Notes: generated by a model not told the origin, from the sequence alone. A stretch of 64,000 bases of DNA from Paraburkholderia ferrariae NBRC 106233 (GCF_000685035.1 NZ_BAYB01000021.1:124001-188000), one strand, 5' to 3'; positions 8,955 to 18,284 are shown, counted from the first letter of the stretch. Translations and numbers: made by a program.

Positions 8955-8987
8955 GTTCACGTTCGGTTCACGTTCGGTTCACGTTCC
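8955..8987. repeat. 11-bp tandem repeat between coxM and coxD
   Basis: GTTCACGTTCG is repeated from 8955, 8966 and 8977 (third copy degenerate at the end, GTTCACGTTCC). It lies in the short coxM-coxD gap, just upstream of coxD on the minus strand and overlapping an alternative GTG start. Confidence 0.7.
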
Positions 8988-9027
8988 GCCCGCGCGTCAC
9001 GGCGCAGGCGGAGCGTGCGGGGCGGAC

Positions 9028-9828
9028 CTAGCCGGTGGCCTTCGTCACCGCGCGCGCCGCGAGCACCGGAATCAGGTGCGCGCGGTACGCGGCGCTCGCG
9101 TGCAGGTCGGTGTTGAGGTCGTCGGCCGCGAGGGTCACGGCGCGCGCGGCGGCGGGCGTGAAGTTCGCCGCGAGCGCCTGCTCCAGCGCCTGCGCGCGGA
9201 ACACCGAGGGCGCGGCGCCCGTTACCGCGACGCGTACCTTGCCGTCGGCTGCCTTCGCGACGAACACGCCCGTGAGTGCGAAGTGCGAGGCCGGGTTCTT
9301 GAACTTCTCGTAGGCCGCGCGCTCGGGCACGGGGAATTCGACGGCCACGATCAGCTCGTCGGGTTCCAGCGCCGTTTCGTACATGCCGCGGAAGAAGTCG
9401 TCCGCCGCGATGCGGCGCCGGTCCGTAACGACGGTCGCGTTCAGCGCGAGCACGGCGGCGGGGTAGTCGGCCGCCGGATCGTTGTTCGCGAGCGAGCCGC
9501 CGAGCGTGCCGAGCGCGCGCACCTGGCGATCGCCGATACCGGCCGCGAGTTGCGCGAGCGCAGGCAGCGCGTTCTGGACTTCGGCGTTTTCGGCGACGTC
9601 GGCATGGCATACCGCCGCGCCCACCTTCACCACCCGGCCGTCGACGAATAGCGCCTTCAGGTCGGGAATGCGCGTGACGTCCACGAGCGTGGAAGGCTGG
9701 GCGAGCCGCAGCTTCATCGCCGCGAGCAGGCTCTGGCCGCCGCCCAGGTATTTCGCGTCGGCGTCGCCCGAGAGCGTTTTCACCGCGCCTTGCGCGTCGC
9801 TTGCGCGCTGGTAGTCGAATGCATACAT
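9028..9828 (-). CDS. coxM: CoxM/CutM-like FAD-binding subunit of Mo hydroxylase
   Basis: 266 residues, the usual size of the medium subunit. The FAD-binding signatures are KYLGGGQSLLAAMKLRLAQP (about 27-46) and TLGGSLANNDPAADYPAA (about 110-127), and the C-terminal CO_deh_flav_C domain is present. The subunit passes electrons from the 2Fe-2S protein CoxS to FAD and then to an acceptor. It begins 13 bp after coxL and precedes coxD in the same operon. Confidence 0.93.
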   Translation of the reverse strand: MYAFDYQRASDAQGAVKTLSGDADAKYLGGGQSLLAAMKLRLAQPSTLVDVTRIPDLKALFVDGRVVKVGAAVCHADVAENAEVQNALPALAQLAAGIGDRQVRALGTLGGSLANNDPAADYPAAVLALNATVVTDRRRIAADDFFRGMYETALEPDELIVAVEFPVPERAAYEKFKNPASHFALTGVFVAKAADGKVRVAVTGAAPSVFRAQALEQALAANFTPAAARAVTLAADDLNTDLHASAAYRAHLIPVLAARAVTKATG

Positions 9829-9841
9829 GGTGCGCCTCCGC

Positions 9842-12241
9842 TCAAGGTTGTGATGCCGCGCCGGACTGGCCGGCGGCCGCGATGGCCGACCACACGCGAT
9901 GCGGCGTGGCCGGCATCTGCAGGTCCTTCACGCCGAGCGGCGCGAGCGCGTCGAGTATCGCGTTGATGACGGCGGGCGGCGAGCCGATCGCGCCCGCCTC
10001 GCCGCAGCCCTTCACGCCGAGCGGATTGTGCGTGCAGGGCGTGCCCCTGGCGGTTTCCACGCTGAACGAGGGCACGTCGGCCGCATGCGGCATCGCGTAG
10101 TCCATGTACGAGCCCGAGAGCAGCTGGCCGGTCTCCTTGTCGTAGATGCACTGCTCCAGCATCGCCTGGCCGATGCCCTGGCCGAGGCCGCCGTGCACCT
10201 GGCCTTCGACGATCATCGGGTTGATGACGTTGCCGAAATCGTCCACGGCCGTGAAGCGTTCGATGCGCGTTTCGCCCGTATCGGGATCGACTTCCACTTC
10301 GCAGATGTAGGCGCCCGCCGGATAGGTGAAGTTGGTCGGGTCGTAGAACGCGCTTTCGTCGAGGCCCGGTTCGAGCTTGTCGAGCGGATAGTTGTGCGGC
10401 ACGTAGGCCGCGAGCGAGATTTCGGCAAAGGTCTTCGTGCGGTCGGTGCCGGCCACGCGGAACACGCCGTTGGCGAACTCGATATCTTCCACGCCCGCTT
10501 CGAGCATGTGCGCCGCGATCTTCTTCGCCTTCGACTCGATCTTGTCGAGCGCTTTCATGATCGCGGAGCCTCCCACGGCAATCGAGCGCGAGCCATACGT
10601 GCCCATGCCGAACGGAATGCGGCCGGTGTCGCCGTGCACGATCTCGATCTGCTCGATCGGTACGCCGAGGCGGTCGGACACCACCTGCGCGAAGGTGGTT
10701 TCGTGCCCCTGGCCGTGGCTGTGCGAACCGGTGAAGACGGTGATCGAGCCGGTGGGGTTCACGCGCACTTCGCCCGCTTCGAAGAGGCCCGCGCGCGCGC
10801 CGAGCGCGCCCGCGATGTTCGAGGGCGCGAGGCCGCACGCTTCGATGTAGCACGAGTAGCCGAGCCCCCGCAGTTTGCCTTGCGCCTTCGCGGCGTCGCG
10901 CCGGGCCGGGAAGCCCTTCACGTCGGCAATTTCCAGTGCGCGCGAGAGGCAGGCTTCGTAGTCGCCCGTGTCGTAGGTGAGGCCCACGGGCGTGGCGTAC
11001 GGGAACGCGGTGATGAAGTTGCGGCGGCGGATCTCGGCCGGGTCGAGCTTCATCTCGCGCGCGGCGGTTTCCACGAGCCGCTCGACCACGTAGGTCGCCT
11101 CGGGCCGGCCCGCGCCGCGATAGGCGTCCACGGGCACCGTGTTCGTGAACACGGCCTTCACCTCGGCGTAGATCGCGGGCGTGGTGTACTGGCCCGCGAG
11201 CAGCGTGGCGTAGAGGATGGTCGGCACGCTCGACGCGAAGGTCGAGAGATAGGCGCCCATGTTCGCGATGGTGTGCACGCGCATGGCGAGGAACTTGCCG
11301 TCCTTGTCCATCGCGAGCTCGGCCTTCGTCACGTGGTCGCGGCCGTGTGCGTCGGAGATGAAGGACTCGCTGCGCTCGGCCGTCCACTTCACCGGGCGGC
11401 GGATCTTCTTCGCGGCCCACGTGAGCGCGACGTCCTCGGCATAGAGAAAGATCTTCGAGCCGAAGCCGCCGCCCACGTCCGGGGCCACGATGCGCAGCTT
11501 CGTTTCGGGCAGCCCGAGCACGAAGGCGGCCATCAGAAGCCGTTCGACGTGCGGGTTCTGGTTCGACACGTAGACGGTGTAGCTGTCGTCGTGCAGCGAG
11601 TAGCTCGCGTTCACGGCGCGCGGCTCGATGGCGTTCGGCACGAGGCGGTTGTTCACGATGTCGAGCGTCGTGACGTGCGCGGCCTGCGCGAAGGCGGCGT
11701 CGGTGGCGGCCTTGTCGCCGTGGCCCCACGTGTAGCAGGTGTTCTCCGGCACGCCGTCGTGCACGAGCGCCTGGCCGGCGTCGGCCGCGTGCGCCGTATC
11801 GACCACGGCGGGCAGTTCTTCGTAATCGACTTCGACGAGTTCGGCGGCGTCCTTCGCGGCCTTCACCGAATCGGCGATCACGAGCGCCACCTGGTCGCCC
11901 ACATGGCGCGCTTTCTCGTGTGCAATCACGGGATGCGGCGGTTCATGCATGGGCGTGCCGTCGATGCTGTGGATGAGCCAGCCGCACGGCAGGCCGCCCA
12001 CGTTTTCGGCGGCGAGGTCCGCGCCGGTGAACACGGCCACCACGCCGGGCGCGGCTTTCGCGGCGCTCGTGTCGATGCTCTTGATGCGCGCATGCGCGTG
12101 CGGCGAGCGCACGAAGACGGCGTAGGTCTGGGCCGGAAGGACGACGTCGTCGGTGTACTGGCCGGCGCCGGTGAGGAAGCGGTAGTCTTCCTTGCGCTTG
12201 ATGGGCCGGCCGATCATGCGGTTGGGTTCGGGTGCGTTCAT
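9842..12241 (-). CDS. coxL: CoxL-like molybdopterin-binding large subunit, form II (AYRGAGR)
   Basis: 799 residues, full length for xanthine-oxidase-family large subunits. The N-terminal Ald_Xan_dh_C domain begins at IGRPIKRKEDYRFLTGAGQY. The active-site loop reads AYRGAGR (about residues 372-378), which marks form II (BMS) enzymes and not the AYRCSFR of genuine form I CO dehydrogenase. The Mo-ligand glutamate segment GCGEAGAIGSPPA is near residue 743, and GGGFGSK is present. Form II enzymes may oxidise CO weakly or act on other substrates, so CO should not be assumed. It lies 13 bp downstream of coxS. Confidence 0.93.
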   Translation of the reverse strand: MNAPEPNRMIGRPIKRKEDYRFLTGAGQYTDDVVLPAQTYAVFVRSPHAHARIKSIDTSAAKAAPGVVAVFTGADLAAENVGGLPCGWLIHSIDGTPMHEPPHPVIAHEKARHVGDQVALVIADSVKAAKDAAELVEVDYEELPAVVDTAHAADAGQALVHDGVPENTCYTWGHGDKAATDAAFAQAAHVTTLDIVNNRLVPNAIEPRAVNASYSLHDDSYTVYVSNQNPHVERLLMAAFVLGLPETKLRIVAPDVGGGFGSKIFLYAEDVALTWAAKKIRRPVKWTAERSESFISDAHGRDHVTKAELAMDKDGKFLAMRVHTIANMGAYLSTFASSVPTILYATLLAGQYTTPAIYAEVKAVFTNTVPVDAYRGAGRPEATYVVERLVETAAREMKLDPAEIRRRNFITAFPYATPVGLTYDTGDYEACLSRALEIADVKGFPARRDAAKAQGKLRGLGYSCYIEACGLAPSNIAGALGARAGLFEAGEVRVNPTGSITVFTGSHSHGQGHETTFAQVVSDRLGVPIEQIEIVHGDTGRIPFGMGTYGSRSIAVGGSAIMKALDKIESKAKKIAAHMLEAGVEDIEFANGVFRVAGTDRTKTFAEISLAAYVPHNYPLDKLEPGLDESAFYDPTNFTYPAGAYICEVEVDPDTGETRIERFTAVDDFGNVINPMIVEGQVHGGLGQGIGQAMLEQCIYDKETGQLLSGSYMDYAMPHAADVPSFSVETARGTPCTHNPLGVKGCGEAGAIGSPPAVINAILDALAPLGVKDLQMPATPHRVWSAIAAAGQSGAASQP

Positions 12242-12254
12242 GGCGGGCTCCCGT

Positions 12255-12755
12255 TCAGACCGTTGCGGCCGCAGCGGCCGGCGTGCCGGCGCGCATGGCC
12301 TCGGCGCCCGCGAGCACCGCCTTCACGATGTTGTGATAGCCCGTACAGCGGCACAGATTGCCGTCGAGGCCCGCGCGCACCGCGGCTTCGGTGAGGTCGG
12401 GGTTCTCGCTGGCCAGCGCCGCCGCGCTCATCACCATGCCCGGCGTGCAGAAGCCGCATTGCAGGCCGTGGCATTCGCGGAACGCGGTCTGCATGGGATG
12501 CAGTTCGCCGTGCTGCGCGAGGCCTTCGATGGTGGTGACGTCCATGCCCTCGCACTGCACCGCGAGCTGGTTGCACGACTTCACTGCGCGCCCGTTCAGA
12601 TGGACCGTGCAGGCGCCGCACTGCGCGGTGTCGCAGCCGACATGGGTGCCGGTGAGACGCAATTGCTCGCGCAGGAACTGGACCAGAAGCGTGTGAGGTT
12701 CGACTTCGGCGGTCACGGGCTGGCCGTTGACCGTGAGGCGGATACTGATCGCCAT
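12255..12755 (-). CDS. coxS: CoxS-like 2Fe-2S subunit of Mo hydroxylase
   Basis: 166 residues from the ATG at 12755, which has AGGAGA just upstream; the frame continues to 12854 without family similarity. The N-terminal plant-type ferredoxin cluster uses Cys41, Cys46, Cys49 and Cys61. The C-terminal four-helix cluster uses Cys100, Cys103, Cys135 and Cys137 (CGFCTPG and CRCTGY). This is the first gene of the operon coxS-coxL-coxM-coxD-coxE-coxG-xdhC. Confidence 0.93.
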   Translation of the reverse strand: MAISIRLTVNGQPVTAEVEPHTLLVQFLREQLRLTGTHVGCDTAQCGACTVHLNGRAVKSCNQLAVQCEGMDVTTIEGLAQHGELHPMQTAFRECHGLQCGFCTPGMVMSAAALASENPDLTEAAVRAGLDGNLCRCTGYHNIVKAVLAGAEAMRAGTPAAAAATV

Positions 12756-13052
12756 TGACTGTCTCCTGTTGATCGGAGCGGGAGCGTGAACTCCTTGTTC
12801 CGATCCCATACAGCGTAGGGATAGAGACCTGCCTGGGCCCGCATACACCATCATGCCCCGAATTGCCGTCTGCTGGTCTGCCGTCCGATGTCTGCCGCAC
12901 GCGATGGCGGCCTGGAGGGAGTGGGGGCGAGGGTCCGGCTGGTGCTTTGCTCTTCAGTGATGCCAGGGGGTAACGCTCGGGACAGTAAAGCACAAAACGC
13001 CGCTTTGCGCTGCGCGGGCTTTTACCGTTCGGCGGCCTGGGCGGCGCGCATG
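12756..13052. other. Upstream region of the cox operon, no gene seen
   Basis: About 300 bp between coxS and the terminator of the permease gene. It must carry the cox promoter on the minus strand. I see no convincing coding frame and no clear consensus promoter. Confidence 0.5.
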
Positions 13053-13089
13053 AAAAAGCGGCCCGTCCCCGGTGTCCGGGGCGGGCCGC
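13053..13089 (-). terminator. Terminator of the amino-acid permease gene
   Basis: Read on the minus strand, GCGGCCCGCCCCGG pairs with CCGGGGACGGGCCGC across a 3-nt loop (one mismatch) and is followed by TTTTTC. It lies about 100 bp past the permease stop codon. Confidence 0.75.
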
Positions 13090-13187
13090 CTGTCTGTGTC
13101 TTTGTGCGCCTTCGCGCGCTTTGTGCGTATTGGTGCAGTGCGGGTGCAGTGCGACGAAACGCACCGCACGCGGCTTACGCGCTGATT

Positions 13188-14597
13188 TTAATGCTCGCCG
13201 TGCGGCGCGTGCGCGAGGCGCGAATGACGGCGCGAGTAGCCGAAGTAGATGACCATGCCGATCACGAGCCACACCACGAACGCGACCCACGTGAGCGGCT
13301 GCAGGTTGACCATGAGAAAGAGGCACGACGCCACGGCGAGGATCGGCACCACCGGCACGCCGGGGCAGCGGAACGCGCGCGGCAGGTCCGGGTGCGTCTT
13401 GCGCAGCACCAGCACGGCGATCGAGACCATCGAGAACGCCGCGAGCGTGCCGATGTTGATGAGCTCGGCCAGCACGTTCAGCGGCACGAGCGCGCCGATC
13501 AGCCCGAAGAAGATGCCGACGAGCCAGGTGGTGAGAAACGGCGTGGCGAAGCGCGGATGCACGCGCGAGAGCGCGGCGGGCAGCAGGCCGTCGCGCGACA
13601 TCGCGAAGATGATGCGGGTCTGGCCGTAGCTCATCACGAGAATCACGGTGAGCATGCCGAGCACGGCGCCGAGATCGATGAAGCCCGCCACCCACTTTTC
13701 GCCGGCCACCTGGAGCGCGTACGAAACCGGGTGCCCGATGTTGGCGAACTGCGCGGACGGCACGATGCCCGTTACGACCGCGGCAACGGCCACGTAGAGC
13801 ACGGCGCACACGGCGAGCGAAGCGATGATGCCCACGGGCAGGTCACGCTTCGGATTCTTGACTTCTTCGGCGGCGGACGAAACCGAGTCGAAGCCGATGA
13901 ACGCGAAGAACATCACCGCAGCGGCGCCGAACACGCCGTTCCAGCCGTTGGGCATGAACGGATGCCAGTTCTCGGGCTTGACGTGAAACACGCCCACGGC
14001 GATCACGAGCAGCACCACCGTCACCTTGATGGCGACCATGACGTTGTTGATGCGGGTGGATTCGCGCACGCCGATGGAGAGCAGCGCCGTGATCGCCATC
14101 ATCACGAGGAACGCGGGCAGGTTAAAGAGCGTATGCACGCCGGGCACGGCGCCGGGTGCGGCGGTGAGCGCCGCGGGCAGGGTGACGCCGAAGCCCGCGA
14201 GCAGCGATTGCAGATAGCCCGACCAGCCCACCGAAACGGCCGAGGTGGCGAGCCCGTACTCGAGCATGAGGTCCCAGCCGATCACCCAGGCGGCCAGCTC
14301 GCCGAGCGTGGCGTACGAGTAGGTGTAGATCGAGCCCGCGACGGGGATGGTCGAGGCGAATTCGGCGTAGGCGAGCGCGGCGAAGCAGCAGGCCACGGCG
14401 GCGATGAGGAACGCGATCATCAGTGCGGGACCGGCCTGCACGGCGCCCGTGCCGGTGAGCACGAAAATGCCGGTGCCGATGATCGCACCGATGCCGAGGA
14501 AGGTGAGGTCCAGTGCGCCGAGTGCTTTCTTCAGGCCGGCGCCCTGGGCGCTGGCCTGCAACATGTGCTCGACGTTCTTCTTGCGAAAAAGGGACAT
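13188..14597 (-). CDS. APC-superfamily amino-acid permease (CAT/YfnA-like)
   Basis: 469 residues with 12 or so membrane helices. The N-terminus MSLFRKKNVEHMLQ and LGIGAIIGTGIFVLTG in helix 1 are typical of cationic-amino-acid-transporter-type permeases, as are FFAFIGFDSVSSAAEEVKNP and FAMSRDGLLP. The ATG at 14597 has AGGAG about 11 nt upstream; the frame continues further upstream without family similarity. Substrate probably amino acids; which one is not shown. It is monocistronic, with its own terminator at 13053. Confidence 0.87.
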   Translation of the reverse strand: MSLFRKKNVEHMLQASAQGAGLKKALGALDLTFLGIGAIIGTGIFVLTGTGAVQAGPALMIAFLIAAVACCFAALAYAEFASTIPVAGSIYTYSYATLGELAAWVIGWDLMLEYGLATSAVSVGWSGYLQSLLAGFGVTLPAALTAAPGAVPGVHTLFNLPAFLVMMAITALLSIGVRESTRINNVMVAIKVTVVLLVIAVGVFHVKPENWHPFMPNGWNGVFGAAAVMFFAFIGFDSVSSAAEEVKNPKRDLPVGIIASLAVCAVLYVAVAAVVTGIVPSAQFANIGHPVSYALQVAGEKWVAGFIDLGAVLGMLTVILVMSYGQTRIIFAMSRDGLLPAALSRVHPRFATPFLTTWLVGIFFGLIGALVPLNVLAELINIGTLAAFSMVSIAVLVLRKTHPDLPRAFRCPGVPVVPILAVASCLFLMVNLQPLTWVAFVVWLVIGMVIYFGYSRRHSRLAHAPHGEH

Positions 14598-14911
14598 TTG
14601 GCGGGGAACTCCTGGTTTGCGCGCAGTGCACCGCAGTGCGCCCGCAGTGTGTCTGAAGGGCGTGCGAAAGCCGCGCGCGGAAAATCGGATGAAACCGGAA
14701 ATTTTAGCGGATATGGGCGGCAAAACCGGCCGGGCCGGGTGAGAAACACCGCTGCGCCGTGGGGGAATCTGCCGCAAACGCCAATGCGCAGGCGCAATCC
14801 TTGCCGGCGCGCGCCGTATCGGGATCATTCATTTCGGGATTAAGGGCTTATGGCGAGAAGGCCGCCTTAGTACGACGTACGATGGCCCGTGTGCCGCCCC
14901 CGCGGCCAACC
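14598..14911. other. Intergenic region, promoter of the permease gene
   Basis: 314 bp between the permease start and the 3' end of the response-regulator gene, both on the minus strand. It should contain the permease promoter. I see no supported gene or strong terminator. Confidence 0.45.
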
Positions 14912-15568
14912 TCAGGCGCCGACGGCCGGCGCGAGATCGACGAGCCGGTTGCTCATCACGTAAAAGGTGAGCTCGGCGTTGTTGGTGAGCTTCATCTTTT
15001 CGAGCAGGCGCGTGCGGTACACGCTCACCGTCTTCACCGAAAGCGAGAGCGTGCGGGCGATGTCGGTGAGGCGCTTGCCCGAGGCGAGCATGCACAGCGT
15101 CTGGTATTCGCGGTCGGAGAGCTTTTCGTGCGGCATCTGCTCGCCGTCCACGAGCACGTAGTCGGCGAGCGCTTCGGCCATCGCCGGGCTCACGTACTTG
15201 CGGCCGCTCGCCACCTGCTGGATCGCGGCCACCATCTGCGCGGCGTCCACGGTCTTCGAGAGATAGCCCGAGGCGCCCGCCTTGAGCGCGCGCACCGCGT
15301 ACTGGTCTTCGCGGTACATCGAGAACATCAGCACCGGCAGGCGCGGCGCCTTGCGCTTCGCGCGCTTGAGCACCTCCACGCCGTTCATGTCGGGCAGCGA
15401 GATGTCGAGCAGGACCACGTCGCAGGCGTGCTTCGCGATGGTCGCAAGCGCTTCGGCGCCGGTCTGCGCCTCGATCACTTCGCTGGCGACGCCGCGGTCG
15501 ATCAGCAACTGGCGTACGCCCTGGCGCACGACGGCATGGTCGTCGACGAGCAGGATGCGAGGGGTCAT
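14912..15568 (-). CDS. NarL/FixJ-family response regulator
   Basis: 218 residues. The receiver domain has the acidic pair Asp9-Asp10, phosphoacceptor Asp55 in LLDISLPDMNG, and the conserved Lys in GYLSKTVDA. A LuxR-type helix-turn-helix follows at about 148-205 (LSDREYQTLCMLASGKRLTD, then VKTVSVYRTRLLEKM). It is a transcription factor activated by phosphorylation, presumably from the kinase encoded just upstream; the two genes overlap by 4 bp (ATGA). Target genes are not evident. Confidence 0.9.
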   Translation of the reverse strand: MTPRILLVDDHAVVRQGVRQLLIDRGVASEVIEAQTGAEALATIAKHACDVVLLDISLPDMNGVEVLKRAKRKAPRLPVLMFSMYREDQYAVRALKAGASGYLSKTVDAAQMVAAIQQVASGRKYVSPAMAEALADYVLVDGEQMPHEKLSDREYQTLCMLASGKRLTDIARTLSLSVKTVSVYRTRLLEKMKLTNNAELTFYVMSNRLVDLAPAVGA

Positions 15569-16488
15569 GAGCGGGCGCCTTTCGCCAGGTTGGCGGGGGA
15601 GTCGGGAGCGGATGCGGCGAGCAGCGCATCCCACGCGAAGCGGGCGCGCACGGTAGTGCCCGGCGCGGTCTCGCTGCCGGTGGTACCGCTGGTGGCGCGC
15701 AGCGAGCCGTTGAAGGCGGCGCAGCGCTCGCGCATGCCGGCGAGGCCGTACTGGTTGCGCCGGCTTGCGTGGCTGCCTGCGCGCCGGACTCTGGCCGCGC
15801 GGTTCGGCAGGCCGATGCCGTCGTCGCTGACGGTGAGCGTGAGGTGGCGCGCCGTGCAGTCGATGCGCACGTCGGCGTGGGCCGCGCGCGCGTGCCGGGC
15901 GACGTTGGCGAGCGCTTCCTGGGCCACCCGGAACACGGCGAGCGCCGCCGGGGCCGGGAGGTGCGCGAGCCGCACGTCGGCGGCGCAGACGAAGCTCGTG
16001 GCGAGGCCCGTGCGCTCGCCGAAGCTGCGCGTCCAGCCGGACAGCGCCGGCACGAGGCCCGCGTCCAGATGCGGCGCGGCGAGCCCGTCGAGCGCCTGGC
16101 GCAGCGCCGCGCCGGCGGCGTCGAGCGAGCGCGCGACGAGCGCGAGCGCTTCGGTGCATTGCGGCGGCGCGTCGGCGGGCAGCCAGGTGTGGACGTTGGC
16201 GAGGGCGAAATGGGTGGCGGCGAGTTCGGCGCCCACGCTGTCGTGCAATTCCTGGGCGATCCGGCGGCGCGCGGCTTCATCGGCTTCGATGCGCCCGGCG
16301 CGGGCCGCAGCGGCCTGCTGCTGCAACTCGTCCAGCCAGGCGAGCTCGCGCAGCGTGTCGTCGGCATCGCGTGCGCAAGGCACGGAATGGGCCGAACGGG
16401 TGGAGCGGGTAGACGCGAACGCAGCGCCGCCCGACGTCAGGGCGTCATGAGCGAGCGCGATCATCGCGGCGTGATTCGACGTATCCAT
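15565..16488 (-). CDS. Soluble HisKA_3-type sensor histidine kinase
   Basis: 307 residues. The dimerisation/phosphotransfer segment reads RRRIAQELHDSVGAELA with His82 as the expected phospho-site, followed by a HATPase_c domain with NVARHARAAHADV (N box), DDGIGLP (G1) and GLAGMRER (G2). No membrane helix or recognised sensory domain precedes it; the first 70 residues are short and Ala-rich. A cytoplasmic or partner-borne signal is therefore likely. It pairs with the NarL-type regulator through a 4-bp overlap. Confidence 0.87.
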   Translation of the reverse strand: MDTSNHAAMIALAHDALTSGGAAFASTRSTRSAHSVPCARDADDTLRELAWLDELQQQAAAARAGRIEADEAARRRIAQELHDSVGAELAATHFALANVHTWLPADAPPQCTEALALVARSLDAAGAALRQALDGLAAPHLDAGLVPALSGWTRSFGERTGLATSFVCAADVRLAHLPAPAALAVFRVAQEALANVARHARAAHADVRIDCTARHLTLTVSDDGIGLPNRAARVRRAGSHASRRNQYGLAGMRERCAAFNGSLRATSGTTGSETAPGTTVRARFAWDALLAASAPDSPANLAKGARS

Positions 16489-16862
16489 CCATTCCCCGTG
16501 CTGGAACCGGTTCGCCGTGCGGTGTCTGTCCGGGCTTCAGAGTCCCGGTGCGACGGATAATGGCACGGCGCGGCGTAACGATATTTACATCCGGTAACGA
16601 CCTGGCTGTACCCCTTTTGGGGGCGCCAGCGCGGCTGTCACTGCGCCGCGATGATATCTCAAAAAAAGAAAAAATTCAGTCTGGACAAGGTTTAGCGGCA
16701 CAAGCTAAGAGCTCGCTTGAAGTTCGGCCGCACGATTTTTGTCAGAAAAAAGCTGACACGGAAATTACCGGAATTCCGCTGAATATGTAACCGCGAGTTG
16801 CCCACCCTGTCGCAAAAAAGAGAAATGAAAGGTGGGAGGGTGCCCGAGCCAAAAAGGCGGAC
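16489..16862. other. Intergenic, A-rich stretch upstream of the kinase gene
   Basis: About 370 bp. The region 16650-16780 is rich in A runs (for example 16659-16675), unlike the flanking genes, and should include the promoter of the two-component operon (minus strand). Short open frames here have no ribosome sites or recognisable products. Confidence 0.45.
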
Positions 16863-16895
16863 GAAAAAAAACCGGAGCGCGAGGCTCCGGTTTTC
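16863..16895 (-). terminator. Terminator of fpr
   Basis: On the minus strand ACCGGAGCC and GCTCCGGT form a tight stem with a 4-nt loop, followed by a run of eight T. It lies about 60 bp past the fpr stop codon. The plus-strand side also has TTTT, so it may work both ways. Confidence 0.8.
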
Positions 16896-16956
16896 GATGC
16901 GAAGGCAACGACGCCGGGTGGCTTGTCCCCCGGGCTGTCGTTTTAGCCGACGAGTT

Positions 16957-17727
16957 TTAGCCGACGAATGCCTTTTCCACCACGTAGTGGCCCGGCTCGT
17001 TGTTGCTGCCTTCCTTGAGGCCGGCCTTTTCGAGCAGCCCGACGGTGTCGCGCAGCATGTGCGTGCTGCCGCACAGCATGATGCGGTCGCGCTCGGGCGA
17101 GAACGACGGCAGATCGAGGTCGGCGAACAGCTTGCCCGTATCGATCAGTTCGGTGATGCGGCCGCGGTTGTCGAACACTTCGCGCGTGACGGTCGGGTAG
17201 TACACGAGCTTTTCGCGGACGATCTCGCCCAGGTACTCGTGCTCGCGCAGCTCTTCGGTGATGTACTCCTTGTACGCGAGTTCATCGACGAAGCGGCAGG
17301 TGTGCGTGAGGACGATCTTGTCGTAGCGGTCGTAGATGTCCGGGTCTTTGATGATCGACATGAACGGGGCGAGGCCCGTGCCGGTCGAGAGCAGCCACAG
17401 CACCTTGCCCGGCAGCAGGTTGTCGGCCACCAGCGTGCCCACGGGCTTCTTGCCGATCAGAACCTTGTCGCCCACCTTCAGATGCTGCAGGCGCGACGTG
17501 AGCGGGCCGTCCGGCACCTTGATGCTGAGAAACTCGAGATGCTCTTCGTAGTTCGCGCTCGCGAGCGAATAGGCGCGCATCAGCGGCTTGCCTTCCACTT
17601 CGAGGCCGACCATGGTGAACTGGCCGTTGTCGAAACGCAGGGCCTGGTCGCGCGTGCAGGTGAAGCTGAAAAGCGTGTCGGTCCAGTGGTGGACGCTCAG
17701 AACGGTTTCTTCGGTGTGTTTGCTCAT
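16957..17727 (-). CDS. fpr: Ferredoxin/flavodoxin-NADP+ reductase
   Basis: 256 residues, the standard length of bacterial subclass I FPR. The FAD-binding RAYSLAS motif (about residues 50-56), the NADP-binding STGTGLAPFMSII stretch, and the C-terminal VEKAFVG, whose aromatic residue stacks on FAD in this class, are all present. It exchanges electrons between NADPH and ferredoxin or flavodoxin and is often part of oxidative stress responses. Single gene with a terminator at 16863. Confidence 0.93.
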   Translation of the reverse strand: MSKHTEETVLSVHHWTDTLFSFTCTRDQALRFDNGQFTMVGLEVEGKPLMRAYSLASANYEEHLEFLSIKVPDGPLTSRLQHLKVGDKVLIGKKPVGTLVADNLLPGKVLWLLSTGTGLAPFMSIIKDPDIYDRYDKIVLTHTCRFVDELAYKEYITEELREHEYLGEIVREKLVYYPTVTREVFDNRGRITELIDTGKLFADLDLPSFSPERDRIMLCGSTHMLRDTVGLLEKAGLKEGSNNEPGHYVVEKAFVG

Positions 17728-18284
17728 GGTTCCTGATGGTGCAATACAAGGGCCGCCAGGTTGGACGCTGCCCGCGCCGTGCTAAGGCTGTTCCCGTTTA
17801 AAACGAGGTGCAAACCGGTATTTTACCGCGACCGCGCCGCAAGGCGCCGGGCGCGCCGGTGGGGGCGGCCTGCGCTTCGCGCGGTCGTGCCGCGCGGGTT
17901 GTACGGCACGGCCTGGCTGCACGGATTTCGCTGGCGGTTTTGCTGCCTGCTTTGCTACGTAGTTTCGCTGCCCATTTCCGCGGCGGTACGCTGGCACCCG
18001 CACGGCTCGCGTGGCGGGCAAGGCTGGCATCGGGCAGGGTGGCGGCGCTTTGGCCGCTCGTTCCGGCTTCGGCAATTCTGGCTGCGCGTGCGGGCAAAGG
18101 CGGCCGCCGGTTGCGCGGGCACGGCTGAAGATCGTTCACCCGGGCGCGCGTGCGAAGGTTCGCACTGGTTCGGCTGGATTTTACCGGAAGCCCTGCTGGC
18201 CCGCAGCAGAGACCCTGGTGGCGGGGCAGATACGGAGCCTGGCTTGCGGGCGCCTTGCGGCCGGTGGCGTGTGGCGCGCCGCTT
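17728..18284. other. 557-bp intergenic region, no supported gene
   Basis: Open frames exist on both strands but they are Arg/Pro/Ala-rich shadows without ribosome sites. The part nearest 17728 must hold the fpr promoter (minus strand). I see no strong terminator for the upstream-lying lysE-type gene, which ends at 18285. Confidence 0.5.

Noticed and set aside
9899..12394. 831-codon open frame on the plus strand opposite coxL
   Set aside because: Exact antisense of the conserved molybdopterin subunit; composition (Arg/Val/Gly/His repeats) is that of a shadow frame.
16548..16790. 80-codon open frame between the kinase and fpr genes
   Set aside because: No ribosome site, no family resemblance, and it crosses the A-rich promoter-like stretch.
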